Program-made: the position numbers and the translations under genes
Assembly (NCBI RefSeq): GCF_013520865.1
Contig: NZ_JACDXJ010000001.1
Coordinates: forward strand, 3,643,501 to 3,707,500
Length of the DNA: 64,000 nucleotides
Direction of reading: 5' to 3'
Source of the DNA: Microvirga mediterraneensis
GTDB taxonomy: Bacteria; Pseudomonadota; Alphaproteobacteria; Rhizobiales; Beijerinckiaceae
Notes under the pieces: model-generated
Databases searched by the model: none
What the model was told of the DNA's origin: nothing
The model's input: only the letters and a program-made list of their open reading frames with translations
Shown: one piece after another, positions 40,202 to 48,778 of the stretch
Layout of the letters: every line of letters starts with the position of its first letter
Numbering within the stretch: position 1 is the stretch's first letter

Positions 40202-41356
40202 ATGATGCGACACGATCTTCTCCCCGCGCGCCTAGCCGCGAGCGCCATCTTCTTCGGCAACGGCTTCGGCATCGGAACCTGGGCGGCCCAGCTTCCCCGG
40301 TTCAAGGAATCGCTCGGGCTTTCCGACGGCCAGCTCAGCCTCGGCCTGTTGGCCTTTTCCCTCGGGGCGGTCGCGCTCATGCCCGTCATCGGCTGGGCCG
40401 TGACCGTCGTCGGCAGCCGCACCATGACGGTGATCGCCGCCTTCTCCTTCGCGGCGGCCCTGCCCCTCCCGGGCCTCGCGCCGAACTTGAGCCTGTTCGT
40501 GGCGGCCGCCCTTCTGGCCGGAGCCTGCAACGGCACCATGGACATCGCGATGAACACCAACGCCACGGTGGTCGAAAAGGCCTGGGGTTCGGCCATCATG
40601 TCCTCCTTCCACGCCTTCTTCAGCCTCGGCGGCCTGGCGGGAGCCGGAGCCTCGGGCCTCCTCATCGCTCTCGATGTCGGCATCGTCCCGACACTTCTGA
40701 TCTCCTCCCTCGGCATGGGCCTGCTCTTCCTGATCGCGGCCTTCCGGACGCTCGGGGAAACGGAACGACCAACGGAGGGACACGGCTTTGCCTGGCCGCG
40801 GGGGAGCGTCCTCATCCTGGCCGTGCTCGCCATGTTCTGCTTCCTCGTCGAGGGCGCCATGGTCGATTGGACGGCGATCTACCTCCAGACCGTCGCCGGA
40901 GCGAGCCTGGAGACCGCCGTCACCGGGTTCGCGGCGTTCTCCCTCGCCATGACGATCTGCCGCTTCATGGGCGATTTCGTCGTCCGGCATCTCGGCCGCG
41001 TCCGCACCCTTCAGCTCGGAGGGCTGCTCTCGGCTTTCGGCCTTGCCCTGGCGATGCTCCTGCCGCAGCCTCTGCCCGCCGCCATCGGCTTCGCCCTCGT
41101 CGGAACAGGCCTGGCCAACACGGTGCCGGTCCTGTTCAGCACGGCGGGGCAGATGAAGGATTTCCCGCCGAGCATGGGCGTCGCCATGGTGGCGACCCTG
41201 GGCTATGGCGGCCTGCTGCTGGGCCCCCCGCTCATCGGGTTCGGAGGGGAAATCTTGGGCCTCCGCGCGATGCTCGGCGTGCTCATCGGCCTCGCCTTCA
41301 TCATCATCATTTTGTCGCAGCGGGCTTTGCAGCGGGCCGCTGTTCAGTTTTCCTGA
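40202..41356 (+). CDS. MFS transporter, YbjJ-like
   Basis: The 384-residue protein has 12 predicted helices, beginning ASAIFFGNGFGIGTWAAQLP and LGLSDGQLSLGLLAFSLGA, typical of the YbjJ-type sugar-transporter-like MFS group. Export or import substrate is unknown. AGGAAGG stands before ATG 40202. It could be read from the folE-hisI promoter. Confidence 0.85.
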   Translation: MMRHDLLPARLAASAIFFGNGFGIGTWAAQLPRFKESLGLSDGQLSLGLLAFSLGAVALMPVIGWAVTVVGSRTMTVIAAFSFAAALPLPGLAPNLSLFVAAALLAGACNGTMDIAMNTNATVVEKAWGSAIMSSFHAFFSLGGLAGAGASGLLIALDVGIVPTLLISSLGMGLLFLIAAFRTLGETERPTEGHGFAWPRGSVLILAVLAMFCFLVEGAMVDWTAIYLQTVAGASLETAVTGFAAFSLAMTICRFMGDFVVRHLGRVRTLQLGGLLSAFGLALAMLLPQPLPAAIGFALVGTGLANTVPVLFSTAGQMKDFPPSMGVAMVATLGYGGLLLGPPLIGFGGEILGLRAMLGVLIGLAFIIIILSQRALQRAAVQFS

Positions 41357-41444
41357 ACCAGTCCTACTTGAAACTTAAGGGCAACCTTCATGCGGTCTTC
41401 ATGCCGGGACCGCTAGAATGGGAAGCAAGGCCTTGGAGCGATCA

Positions 41445-42455
41445 ATGTTGTGGGACGGGATTGCCCGGCGCAGCGCCGGATCAGGGGATGGCGGAGGAGC
41501 GACCGAGGTGAAGCAGCCGACGGAACGCGACCCTCGCGCGAAGACCAGGATCGGTCTGGCCCTGGGCGGCGGCGCGGCGCGCGGCTGGTCCCATATCGGC
41601 GTCCTGCGCGTCCTGACCGAGGCGGGCATCGTCCCGGACGTGATTGCCGGCTCCTCCATCGGCGCCGTGGTCGGCGGCTGCTATGCGGCCGGGAAGCTCG
41701 ACGAACTGGAGGCCTTCGCCCTGTCCTTGACCAAGCGGCGCGTGATGGGCCTTCTCGATTTCCATTTCAGCGGCGCGGGCCTGATCGCCGGGGGGCGCCT
41801 CCAGCGCCTGCTCGACCAGGACCTGATAGACCGCCGGGTCGAGACCCTGCCGGTCAAGTTCTGCACCATCGCGACCGAACTCGTGAGCGGCCACGAGATC
41901 TGGCTGACCCGCGGCCCCCTCGTGCAGGCCATGCGGGCGTCCTATGCCCTGCCCGGCATCTTCGATCCGGTCATGATCGGCGGGCGCTGGCTCATGGACG
42001 GCGCCCTGGTCAACCCGATCCCGATCACGGCCGCCCGGGCGCTCGGCGCCGACATCGTGATCTGCGTGAACCTCAACGGCGAGGTGCGGGTTCGCGGAAC
42101 GGTCATCCAATCCTACGACACCGAGACGAGCGACGAGCAGGAGATCGAGGAAGCCATCGAGGAAGCGCCCCGCCGCTGGGGGATCTTTCCGGGAACCAGG
42201 GGAGACAAGCCGCGTAAGCCGAACGCTCCGGGCCTCGCCACGGTGATGGTCGACGCGTTCAACATCACGCAGGACCGCATCGCCCGATCGAGGCTCGCCG
42301 GAGACCCGCCCGACATCATGGTCGCGCCGAAGCTCGCCAAGATGGGCCTGTTCGAGTTCCACCGGGCCCAGGAATGCATCAGTTTGGGCCGGCAGGCGAC
42401 GGAACGCGCCCTGCCGGACATCCTCGAACTGCTGCAGGAAACGCAGCCCAGGTAA
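41445..42455 (+). CDS. Patatin-like phospholipase, RssA/NTE type
   Basis: The 336-residue lipid hydrolase has the oxyanion loop GGGAARGWSHIG, the nucleophile elbow GSSIG and the catalytic aspartate in WLMDGALVNP, giving an intact Ser-Asp dyad. It probably removes acyl chains from phospholipids at the inner membrane. I chose ATG 41445, six bases after GGAG, over ATG 41418. It abuts the converging CBS gene with no gap. Confidence 0.9.
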   Translation: MLWDGIARRSAGSGDGGGATEVKQPTERDPRAKTRIGLALGGGAARGWSHIGVLRVLTEAGIVPDVIAGSSIGAVVGGCYAAGKLDELEAFALSLTKRRVMGLLDFHFSGAGLIAGGRLQRLLDQDLIDRRVETLPVKFCTIATELVSGHEIWLTRGPLVQAMRASYALPGIFDPVMIGGRWLMDGALVNPIPITAARALGADIVICVNLNGEVRVRGTVIQSYDTETSDEQEIEEAIEEAPRRWGIFPGTRGDKPRKPNAPGLATVMVDAFNITQDRIARSRLAGDPPDIMVAPKLAKMGLFEFHRAQECISLGRQATERALPDILELLQETQPR

Positions 42456-42887
42456 TCAGGCCGTCGCGATATATTCCTTGATCGCCTGCGTCTCCGCCTC
42501 GACCTCCTCGAGACGCAGCTTCACCACGTCTCCGATGGAGATGATTCCGGAAAGACGCCCGCCCTCGACGACGGGAATGTGCCTGAATTTCTGCTGGGTC
42601 ATCAGCTCCATGATGTCGTTGATGGAGGTTTCTCCCGTGCAGGTCACCACCTCCTCGGTCATGAAACGGGAAACCGGCTCGTCCAGGGCACTGGCCCCAT
42701 GCCTCGCAACAGCCCGCACGATGTCCCGCTCCGAGATGATGCCGACGACGGGCCGGTGACCATCCACGATCAGCAGGGCGCCAATTCTGCGCTCCGCGAG
42801 AACGCCGGCGGCTTCGCTCAAGGACCGGCTCGGCTCGATGGTGGCGACGTCGCGACCTTTGATCGAAAGGATTCGATTGACGATCAT
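42456..42887 (-). CDS. CBS-pair domain protein
   Basis: The 143-residue protein is made of two CBS domains only (ILSIKGRDVATIEPSRSL, GIISERDIVRAVARHG, MTEEVVTCTGETSINDIM, HIPVVEGGRLSGIISIGD). Such stand-alone pairs sense AMP/ATP or NAD and regulate unknown partners. GGGAGGG is five bases before ATG 42887. Convergent with the patatin gene. Confidence 0.92.
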   Translation of the reverse strand: MIVNRILSIKGRDVATIEPSRSLSEAAGVLAERRIGALLIVDGHRPVVGIISERDIVRAVARHGASALDEPVSRFMTEEVVTCTGETSINDIMELMTQQKFRHIPVVEGGRLSGIISIGDVVKLRLEEVEAETQAIKEYIATA

Positions 42888-43026
42888 TCATTCCCTCCCG
42901 TTGTGCGAACGGCGAGGACGATCAGCCCTCCATTCGCAAGGCTGAAGTCGGGCCCGAACCCCCAAACGACATTGGGATGAGAACCCTAAGTCAGCCTCAC
43001 GATGATTGGAGCAAACCGTGTTGGTT

Positions 43027-43842
43027 TCAAGCCGAGATGCGGCTTGGCCGGGCCGGAAGCGGATCCAGCAGAGGGAAAATCGCGAGGCCCGCCAGGAAAC
43101 CGCCGATATGCGCCTCCCAGGCGATGCTCGCATCCATCATGCCAACGGGTTGCACGAAGGCGAACACGTAGTTGGCGGCGAACCAGATGCCGAGAAAGAT
43201 CAGGACCTGACGGTTTTGCACCATGTGCCCCAGAGTTTCCCGTGGCCTCTCGTGCGGCTGCGTGAGACGCCCCTCCCAGTGCCAGGCAGGCGGCGAGAAG
43301 ATGAACCAGGATGCCGCCGCCATGAGTCCGGACACGGCCCCGGAGGCGCCGATCATCGGCAGAACCTGCGTGGGGTTCATGAAGGCGTAGAAGACAGCTC
43401 CACACACGGCCGAGACGGCCATGAGAATGAGGAACCGCGCGGCGCCGCAGCGCCTGACGATGGGCGTGCCGAACGCGGCGAGCCAGACGCCGTTGATGAG
43501 GACATGGGCCCAGGAGCCATGGAGGAACGCGTAGGTCAGGGCCGTCCAGGGCCGCCCTTCCTCCTGGGCCAGCACGTATTGCGCCAGCGCCATCATGGGG
43601 GAGATGGTGTCCTGCGGCACGCCCTCCCGAAGGGCCTGCATGACCTCGTCGATCCTGAACCCTCCGAACGCCACGGACCAGCGCGCGGGAATGACGGCCC
43701 AATCGATGATCAGCGTGAAATCCGTTTCATCGGACAGGACCAACCGGACGGCATGAATGCCGATCAGCACGGCCAGGGACAATGTGATGGCCGTCGGCAG
43801 ATTGAGGATCGGCTCACGGACGCGGGGCGGGTTTGGGGACAT
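43027..43842 (-). CDS. Rhomboid-family intramembrane serine protease
   Basis: The 271-residue protein has about six helices. The serine motif is GASGAVSG and the catalytic histidine is in AWEAHIGGFLAG; an upstream FLHGSWAHVLINGVWL gives the conserved H-x3-H/N segment of rhomboids. It should cleave transmembrane substrates in the inner membrane. Substrate is unknown. Confidence 0.9.
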   Translation of the reverse strand: MSPNPPRVREPILNLPTAITLSLAVLIGIHAVRLVLSDETDFTLIIDWAVIPARWSVAFGGFRIDEVMQALREGVPQDTISPMMALAQYVLAQEEGRPWTALTYAFLHGSWAHVLINGVWLAAFGTPIVRRCGAARFLILMAVSAVCGAVFYAFMNPTQVLPMIGASGAVSGLMAAASWFIFSPPAWHWEGRLTQPHERPRETLGHMVQNRQVLIFLGIWFAANYVFAFVQPVGMMDASIAWEAHIGGFLAGLAIFPLLDPLPARPSRISA

Positions 43843-44011
43843 GAACAGCTTTTTGTCTGGCAGCCGACCTCGTCACGCCGGCAGCATTCGGTCTCTCATG
43901 TGAGTAGACCCGATCAGGGGCATCCGTCGAGCAAAACCCACAGGCGGCAGCGGCCGAGCCTGACCGAGAGGAACGTGCTCGTTCATTCGCTCGGATGTCT
44001 CGATATTTTTG

Positions 44012-44114
44012 TTAACCATAGTGGAACCGGTTGGGCCGCGACGCGTTAACTCACCTTTTACTTTTCTCTTGAGCCGCCAATGCAACCATGTCAGTTTGGT
44101 TAAAAGAACGTTAA
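44012..44114 (+). promoter_or_regulatory. Cluster of CtrA-type boxes before the LapG-like gene
   Basis: Three sites in 103 bases: a half-site TTAA at 44012, TTAA-N7-TTTA at 44046-44060 and a perfect TTAA-N7-TTAA at 44100-44114. The last ends 14 bases before the ATG. Such clustering suggests CtrA control of the downstream gene. The intergenic stretch 43843-44011 shows nothing further. Confidence 0.55.
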
Positions 44115-44128
44115 CCGGCTGGTGGGGC

Positions 44129-44812
44129 ATGCGGCAGGATTATTTCAAGAACAGCCTTTTCTGTGGCGTAAATGAGAAGCCTGCCGCTTTCGGCACAATC
44201 ATCAAAACAGCTATTCTGGGTGCCTCGCTCCTGCTCTGTGGCGCAACCGCTCAGGCCCAGACCCTGGCCTCCCTGCCCTCGTCCAGCGCCCCGATCACCA
44301 GCGTCGGGTCGGCCCGCCCCCTCCAGGGCTGGTCGGAGTTCTGCACGAAATTCCGGTCCGAATGCGCCGTGGACGTCTCGGAGGCCAGCACCATCGAGAT
44401 GACCCCGCAGGTCTGGAAGACCATCGTGGCCGTGAACCAGCGCGTGAATTCCTCGATCAAGGCCGTCACGGATGCCGATCATTGGGGCGTGGTCGACATC
44501 TGGGGCCTCCCCGACGATGGCCGCGGCGATTGCGAGGATTTCCAGCTCCTGAAGCGCAAGCTCCTCGTCGAAGCGGGCCTGCCCCGCCGTGCCATGCGCA
44601 TGACTGTCGTCATCGACGAGCTCGGCGAAGGCCACGCGGTGCTGATGGTCCGCACCAGCCGGGGCGACTTCGTTCTCGACAACAAAAAGAACGCCATCCT
44701 GCCCTGGCACCAGACCGGCTACGTCTACATCAAGCGCGAGAGCCAGGACATGGTCGGATGGGTGTCGCTCGGCGGCATCATGTCGTCGCCGACCACGACC
44801 GCGAACCGGTAA
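44129..44812 (+). CDS. Bacterial transglutaminase-like cysteine peptidase (BTLCP, LapG-like)
   Basis: The 227-residue protein starts at ATG 44129 with an N-terminal hydrophobic segment (about 25-45, ending GATAQAQ), so it is periplasmic. The catalytic triad is visible: Cys in GDCEDFQLLKR (near 134), His in GEGHAVLMVRT (near 169) and Asp in FVLDNKKN. LapG of Pseudomonas cuts the biofilm adhesin LapA under c-di-GMP control through LapD; no lapD gene is in the window. A possible substrate class, RTX adhesin-like proteins, occurs 6-10 kb away. The frame is open upstream of this start. Confidence 0.88.
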   Translation: MRQDYFKNSLFCGVNEKPAAFGTIIKTAILGASLLLCGATAQAQTLASLPSSSAPITSVGSARPLQGWSEFCTKFRSECAVDVSEASTIEMTPQVWKTIVAVNQRVNSSIKAVTDADHWGVVDIWGLPDDGRGDCEDFQLLKRKLLVEAGLPRRAMRMTVVIDELGEGHAVLMVRTSRGDFVLDNKKNAILPWHQTGYVYIKRESQDMVGWVSLGGIMSSPTTTANR

Positions 44813-44872
44813 GGCAAACGCCGAGGTTGCTTCTCAGTGTCGGGCCGGCAATGCACGGCCAGTCCCTCCCAC

Positions 44873-44960
44873 GTCATCACGGCCTTGTGCCGGTGATCTC
44901 GATTGAGTGAAGCGCCGTGGCTCACCGGATCGGGATGGCCGGCAAAAGGCCGGCCATGAC
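44873..44960. repeat. Composite palindromic intergenic repeat, copy C
   Basis: Only the second dyad is well kept: GTCATCACGGCC...GTGATCTCGATTGAG, then CGGGATGGCCGGC and GGCCGGCCATGAC. It lies between the LapG-like gene and the toxin gene. Confidence 0.7.
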
Positions 44961-45022
44961 AAAGAGAGAAGCGATTTATCGGCCAGATACTCAGGAAGAA
45001 TGCCGAACGATCATGCCGGTTG

Positions 45023-45304
45023 TCAGCGCTGCTTCGCCGACTTGTAGATTTTGGCTCCTTCACGCTTGCCGACAGCCACGACGAGCACGGTGACGGTACC
45101 GTCATCGACCCGATACACGAGACGATAGCCCGCAGCCCGAAGCTTGATCTTGTAGTGATCGGTCATGTTGCGGAGCGCGTCGGCGGGAACGCGCGGTTCC
45201 TTCAGCCGCTCCGCCAGTGTCTTCTTGAACTGCTCGCGAAGCGTGCTCCCGAGCTTGCTCCACTCTTTCAGGGCCGACGGCAGGAACTCGAGCTTATAGG
45301 TCAT
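45023..45304 (-). CDS. RelE/ParE-family toxin
   Basis: The 93-residue protein has the compact RelE fold (YKLEFLPSALKEWSKLG, LKEPRVPADALRNMTDHYKIKLRAAGYRLVYRV). RelE toxins cleave mRNA in the ribosome, and the basic/tyrosine-rich stretch is retained. Its ATG lies 11 bases inside the antitoxin gene, the standard coupling of type II toxin-antitoxin operons. Confidence 0.9.
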   Translation of the reverse strand: MTYKLEFLPSALKEWSKLGSTLREQFKKTLAERLKEPRVPADALRNMTDHYKIKLRAAGYRLVYRVDDGTVTVLVVAVGKREGAKIYKSAKQR

Positions 45305-45539
45305 CGAGGGCGACGGGCACCGGGACCTCACCGGAACGCCGTTCGATGATCTCCGCCAGCGCGATGTCGTCCAACTGCTCCATCATGGCCTCGAAGGTTT
45401 CGGCCGGCACCATATAGGCCATGACCCGGTTGTGGTTCAGGACCGCCACAGGCGAACCATCGGCCTCGTTCATGATCGCTGTCGGGTTCTTCTTCAGGTC
45501 CGAGACGCTCACCGCGATCTCCGCTTCCACACGCTGCAT
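45294..45539 (-). CDS. Phd/RelB-type antitoxin
   Basis: The 81-residue protein has an N-terminal DNA-binding Phd/YefM-like part (AEIAVSVSDLKKNPTAIMNE, GSPVAVLNHNRVMAYMVPAE) and an acidic C-terminal arm that should wrap the toxin. AGGAGG is six bases before ATG 45539. It precedes and overlaps the toxin gene. Probably autoregulates the operon through the dyad upstream. Confidence 0.9.
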   Translation of the reverse strand: MQRVEAEIAVSVSDLKKNPTAIMNEADGSPVAVLNHNRVMAYMVPAETFEAMMEQLDDIALAEIIERRSGEVPVPVALDDL

Positions 45540-45563
45540 CGAACGCCTCCTGTCGAGAGACGT

Positions 45564-45601
45564 AATATAGTAAAATAAGACCTGAATTCAATACTATTTT
45601 A
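45564..45601 (-). promoter_or_regulatory. AT-rich promoter and dyad of the toxin-antitoxin operon
   Basis: On the minus strand: -35 TTGAAT (45591-45586), 16-base spacer, -10 TATATT (45569-45564). The perfect dyad TAAAATA/TATTTTA (45571-45577, 45595-45601) overlaps it and may be the antitoxin operator. Confidence 0.55.
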
Positions 45602-45657
45602 GGTGCGACTAAAGGTGCTGTTCCTTCGGATGCCTAAGGCTTAAGCCTGGAGGCGGA

Positions 45658-46188
45658 TCAATCGATCCGCTTCATTCCGTTGGCAAAGCGCTTCCAGTTG
45701 TCCACGTAGTTCCTAGCCGACCAGCGGAGCCGTTCGATCGCGTCCGCGTCGAGCACGCGGATGGCCCTGGCGGGCGCCCCGACGATAAGGGAATTGTCCG
45801 GAAACTCCTTGCCTTCGGTCACGAGCGCGTTGGCACCGACCAGGCAATTGGCCCCGATGCGAGCATGGTTCAGCACCGTGGCGCCCATGCCGACCAGCGA
45901 GTTCTCGCCGATCGTGCAGCCGTGCAGGATGGCCTTGTGGCCGATGGTGCAGCCTGCTCCGACCGTGAGGGGAGCTCCCATATCCGTATGGAGCAGCGCC
46001 CCTTCCTGGATATTGGTGCCGTCACCGATGTCGATCAGTTCGTTGTCGCCGCGCAGCACGGCCCCGAACCAGACGCCCACATCCAGCCCCAGGCGCACCT
46101 TGCCGATCACATGGGCATCGGGAGCGATCCAGAAGCGGCCGGACTCGGGGAGGGTCGGAGCGGTGTCGTCGAGGCTGTAGATCGGCAT
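45658..46188 (-). CDS. Gamma-class carbonic anhydrase-like protein
   Basis: The 176-residue left-handed beta-helix protein of hexapeptide repeats has metal-binding histidines in LLHTDMG, TIGHKAILHGC and the following turn, as in gamma carbonic anhydrases and PaaY/YrdA. It may hydrate CO2 or have a related role. The start is ATG 46188; the frame is open further upstream but that region has no family match. Confidence 0.92.
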   Translation of the reverse strand: MPIYSLDDTAPTLPESGRFWIAPDAHVIGKVRLGLDVGVWFGAVLRGDNELIDIGDGTNIQEGALLHTDMGAPLTVGAGCTIGHKAILHGCTIGENSLVGMGATVLNHARIGANCLVGANALVTEGKEFPDNSLIVGAPARAIRVLDADAIERLRWSARNYVDNWKRFANGMKRID

Positions 46189-46249
46189 CGCGGGTCCAGA
46201 TGGGAAAAACAGCAGAACCCGAGATCGAGGTTCTGCTGCGAGAGCCGGT

Positions 46250-46462
46250 TTAGTCCTCGAGATCCGTATCGAGGATCGCCATGGTGAAGTTGTAGGAGCG
46301 GTCCCCGTCCTCGTCGTCGAGGAACAGCACCCCGACGAATTCCTCACCGATGTAAACTTCCGCCGAGTCAGCCTTCTTCGGGCGACCGACGACGCGGATC
46401 GAGTGGTTCGCAAAGGTCTGGCGCAGGTAGCGCTCGACTTTAGCCATCTCGGTTTTATCCAC
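46250..46462 (-). CDS. DUF3126 family protein
   Basis: The 70-residue protein MDKTEMAKVERYL...DTDLED matches the small DUF3126 family that is common in Hyphomicrobiales and often sits by cysE. The core RPKKADSAEVYIGEEFVGV is characteristic. Start is GTG 46462, about six bases after AAGGA. Function unknown. Confidence 0.88.
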   Translation of the reverse strand: MDKTEMAKVERYLRQTFANHSIRVVGRPKKADSAEVYIGEEFVGVLFLDDEDGDRSYNFTMAILDTDLED

Positions 46463-46553
46463 TACAGGTCCTTTCTTGATGTCACGGATGGTGCACTTGC
46501 CATGCCCGGCCAACGCGGGCAAGCGGGGTTAGGCCCGGAAGCGGCCTCTCGCC

Positions 46554-47390
46554 TCAGTTTCCATCGGATTCGGAAAAGCAATGATCCATGGAGCGGGCGG
46601 GCTCCTCGCATCCGGCCGTGCCGATGACCTTGGCCGGAACGCCGGCCACCGTGGCATTGTGGGGCACGGGCTTGAGCACGACGGACCCGGCGGCGATTCT
46701 GGCGCAATGCCCGACCTCGATATTGCCGAGGATCTTGGCCCCGGCCCCGATCAGGACGCCGTGGCGGATCTTGGGATGCCGGTCGCCCCGCTCCTTGCCG
46801 GTGCCGCCGAGGGTCACGTCCTGAAGCATGGAGACGTTGTCCTCGACGACCGCAGTGGCGCCCACCACCAGGCCGGTGGCATGATCGAGGAAGATGCCGC
46901 GCCCGATCCGGGCCGCGGGATGGATGTCGGTCTGGAACGTGTCGGAGGAGCGGCTTTGAAGATAGAGCGCGAAATCCTGCCGCCCCTTCGTCCAGAGCCA
47001 ATGGGCCAGGCGGTGGGTCTGGATGGCGTGGAAGCCCTTGAAGTAGAGCACGGGCTCGATGGCGCGGGTCACGACCGGGTCCCGGTCCATGACCGCGCTG
47101 ATATCGGCCCGGAAGGCCGCCCCGATGGATTTGTCGTCCTCGACGGCTTCGAGGAAGATCTGCTCGATGATATCGGCCGGGACGGCGGCATGGCCGAGGC
47201 GGGAGGCCACGCGATGGATGACGGCGGCCTCCAGGCTCGGCTGGTGCAGGACGGCGCTGAGCACGAAACCGGCGATCGCCGGTTCGGCCTGGACGACCGC
47301 TTCGGCCTCGGAGCGCAGACGGTTCCAGACCGGATCGACCTTGCCGGCCACCGCGTCCGGGGCACCCGGCTTCAAGCGCGTCTGTGTCAT
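46554..47390 (-). CDS. cysE: Serine O-acetyltransferase
   Basis: The 278-residue enzyme transfers acetyl from acetyl-CoA to serine, giving O-acetylserine for cysteine synthesis. The helical N-terminus (PVWNRLRSEAEAVVQAEP) leads to the hexapeptide helix with catalytic DIHPAARIGRGIFLDHATG. The tail carries the acyl-CoA site and ends CEEPARSMDHC. GAGGAGA is six bases before ATG 47390. It precedes the DUF3126 gene. Confidence 0.95.
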   Translation of the reverse strand: MTQTRLKPGAPDAVAGKVDPVWNRLRSEAEAVVQAEPAIAGFVLSAVLHQPSLEAAVIHRVASRLGHAAVPADIIEQIFLEAVEDDKSIGAAFRADISAVMDRDPVVTRAIEPVLYFKGFHAIQTHRLAHWLWTKGRQDFALYLQSRSSDTFQTDIHPAARIGRGIFLDHATGLVVGATAVVEDNVSMLQDVTLGGTGKERGDRHPKIRHGVLIGAGAKILGNIEVGHCARIAAGSVVLKPVPHNATVAGVPAKVIGTAGCEEPARSMDHCFSESDGN

Positions 47391-47467
47391 CTCACTCTCC
47401 TCGGCGACTTCTCGACCGTCTTCATAGATAAGAAGCCCAAGCCCCTTACCATAGGTTCCAACGAGCC

Positions 47468-48268
47468 ATGACCTACTCTTTTTCGCCCGCGACGTCCAAG
47501 CTTGCCGTGTCCCTCTCGGACGGCATCGCGACGCTTTCCATCGACAATCTCCCCAAGCACAACGCGCTCGACCTGGAGATGTGGCAGGCCTTTCCCGGCC
47601 TCATGGCGACGCTCGACCGGGACCCGCGGGTGCGCGTGGTCGTGCTGAGAGGGGCTGGACAGGAATCCTTCGCCTCGGGGGCCGATATCGGCGAGTTCGC
47701 GACCCTGCGGGCCGATGCGGAAGGCGGGCGCCGCTACGAGGCCACCAACGAGGCCGCCTTCTGGGCGGTCGCCCATTGCTCCAAGCCCGTCATCGCCATG
47801 ATCCGCGGCTTCTGCCTGGGCGGCGGCTTCGGCCTCGCCCTCTCCTGCGACCTGCGCGTGGCCTCGGAGAGCGCCATCTTCGGCATCCCGGCCGCCCGGC
47901 TCGGGATCGGCTATCCGCCCGGAGCCATGAAGCTGGTGACCGCCGCCGTGGGCGCCCCGGCCGCGAAGGACCTGTTCTTCACCGCAAGGCGGATCGACGC
48001 CCAGGAGGCCGCGCGCCTCGGCGTCGTGCAGCGCCTGGTTCCGGACAGCCGCCTGGAGGAATTCGTCCTGTCCCTGGCCCTGGCGATCGCGGAGAATGCG
48101 CCTCTGACGATTCAGGCCGCCAAGGCCGCCATCGACGAGGCGGTCGGGGTCGGGCATCCCGACGCCGACCCGGTCGCCCTCGCCGACCGCTGCTTCGACA
48201 GCGCCGACGCCGTCGAGGGACGCAAGGCGTTCCTGGAGAAGCGCAGGCCGCTATTCAGCGGCCGCTGA
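47468..48268 (+). CDS. Enoyl-CoA hydratase/isomerase family protein
   Basis: The 266-residue crotonase-fold protein has oxyanion-hole segments FASGADIGEFA and GFCLGGGFGLALSCDLRVA. The usual second catalytic glutamate region reads FGIPAARLGIGYPPG, so the glutamate of classical hydratases is not evident at the expected site and the exact reaction is uncertain. Divergent from cysE. Confidence 0.88.
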   Translation: MTYSFSPATSKLAVSLSDGIATLSIDNLPKHNALDLEMWQAFPGLMATLDRDPRVRVVVLRGAGQESFASGADIGEFATLRADAEGGRRYEATNEAAFWAVAHCSKPVIAMIRGFCLGGGFGLALSCDLRVASESAIFGIPAARLGIGYPPGAMKLVTAAVGAPAAKDLFFTARRIDAQEAARLGVVQRLVPDSRLEEFVLSLALAIAENAPLTIQAAKAAIDEAVGVGHPDADPVALADRCFDSADAVEGRKAFLEKRRPLFSGR

Positions 48269-48270
48269 CC

Positions 48271-48762
48271 TCAAGCCTCCCGCCGGTACACGAAATAGCG
48301 CCCCTCCGGCACCTTCGTCTCGGCCGAGATGTCCCGGCAGGACGGCATCGGGAAGGCGCGATCCCCCAGGAGGATCCCGCCCGGCTGGAGCAGGCTTTCG
48401 AGCAGGGGAGACAGGCGCCGGGCGAGGCTCAGGTTCGCGTCCTCGTCGCCGGTCCCGATATCGATGTGGATCAGGGCGGCCGAACCCCGCCCATGCCGTT
48501 CGATGAAGGGCGGCAGGGTGTCGAAGAGGTCGCCGACGATCAGGTAGCCGTCCGGCGGATAGCAATCGGGATGGGCGGCGGGCGCGCGCTCGAAGACGTA
48601 GATCTCGCGCCCCGGCAGCCGGTCGCGCAGATGGTCGTAGGTGCGCCCGTTGCCGAGGCCGATCTCCAGCACCAGCCCGGCGGGGCCGATCGCCCGGGAG
48701 GCCCAGTCGAGCAGGTCGCGCTGGGCGGTCAGGCGCCGGATGGCGCTGTCGAGCCGGGTCAT
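48271..48762 (-). CDS. Class I SAM-dependent methyltransferase, short form
   Basis: The 163-residue protein has motif I GLVLEIGLGNGRTYDHL and downstream LIHIDIGTGDED and LQPGGILLGDRAF. The size and motif pattern suggest a small metabolite or protein methyltransferase; the substrate is unknown. GGGAGGGG stands just before ATG 48762. It follows the alpha/beta hydrolase gene with a 16-base gap, so they are probably one operon. Confidence 0.82.
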   Translation of the reverse strand: MTRLDSAIRRLTAQRDLLDWASRAIGPAGLVLEIGLGNGRTYDHLRDRLPGREIYVFERAPAAHPDCYPPDGYLIVGDLFDTLPPFIERHGRGSAALIHIDIGTGDEDANLSLARRLSPLLESLLQPGGILLGDRAFPMPSCRDISAETKVPEGRYFVYRREA

Positions 48763-48778
48763 GCGCCCCTCCCTTCGC

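Noticed and set aside
43873..44130. 85-residue minus-strand frame between rhomboid and LapG-like genes
   Set aside because: Overlaps the CtrA box cluster and has no ribosome site or recognisable motif.
18763..44960. Intergenic repeats as a CRISPR array
   Set aside because: Copies are far apart, long and palindromic, with no regular short spacers.
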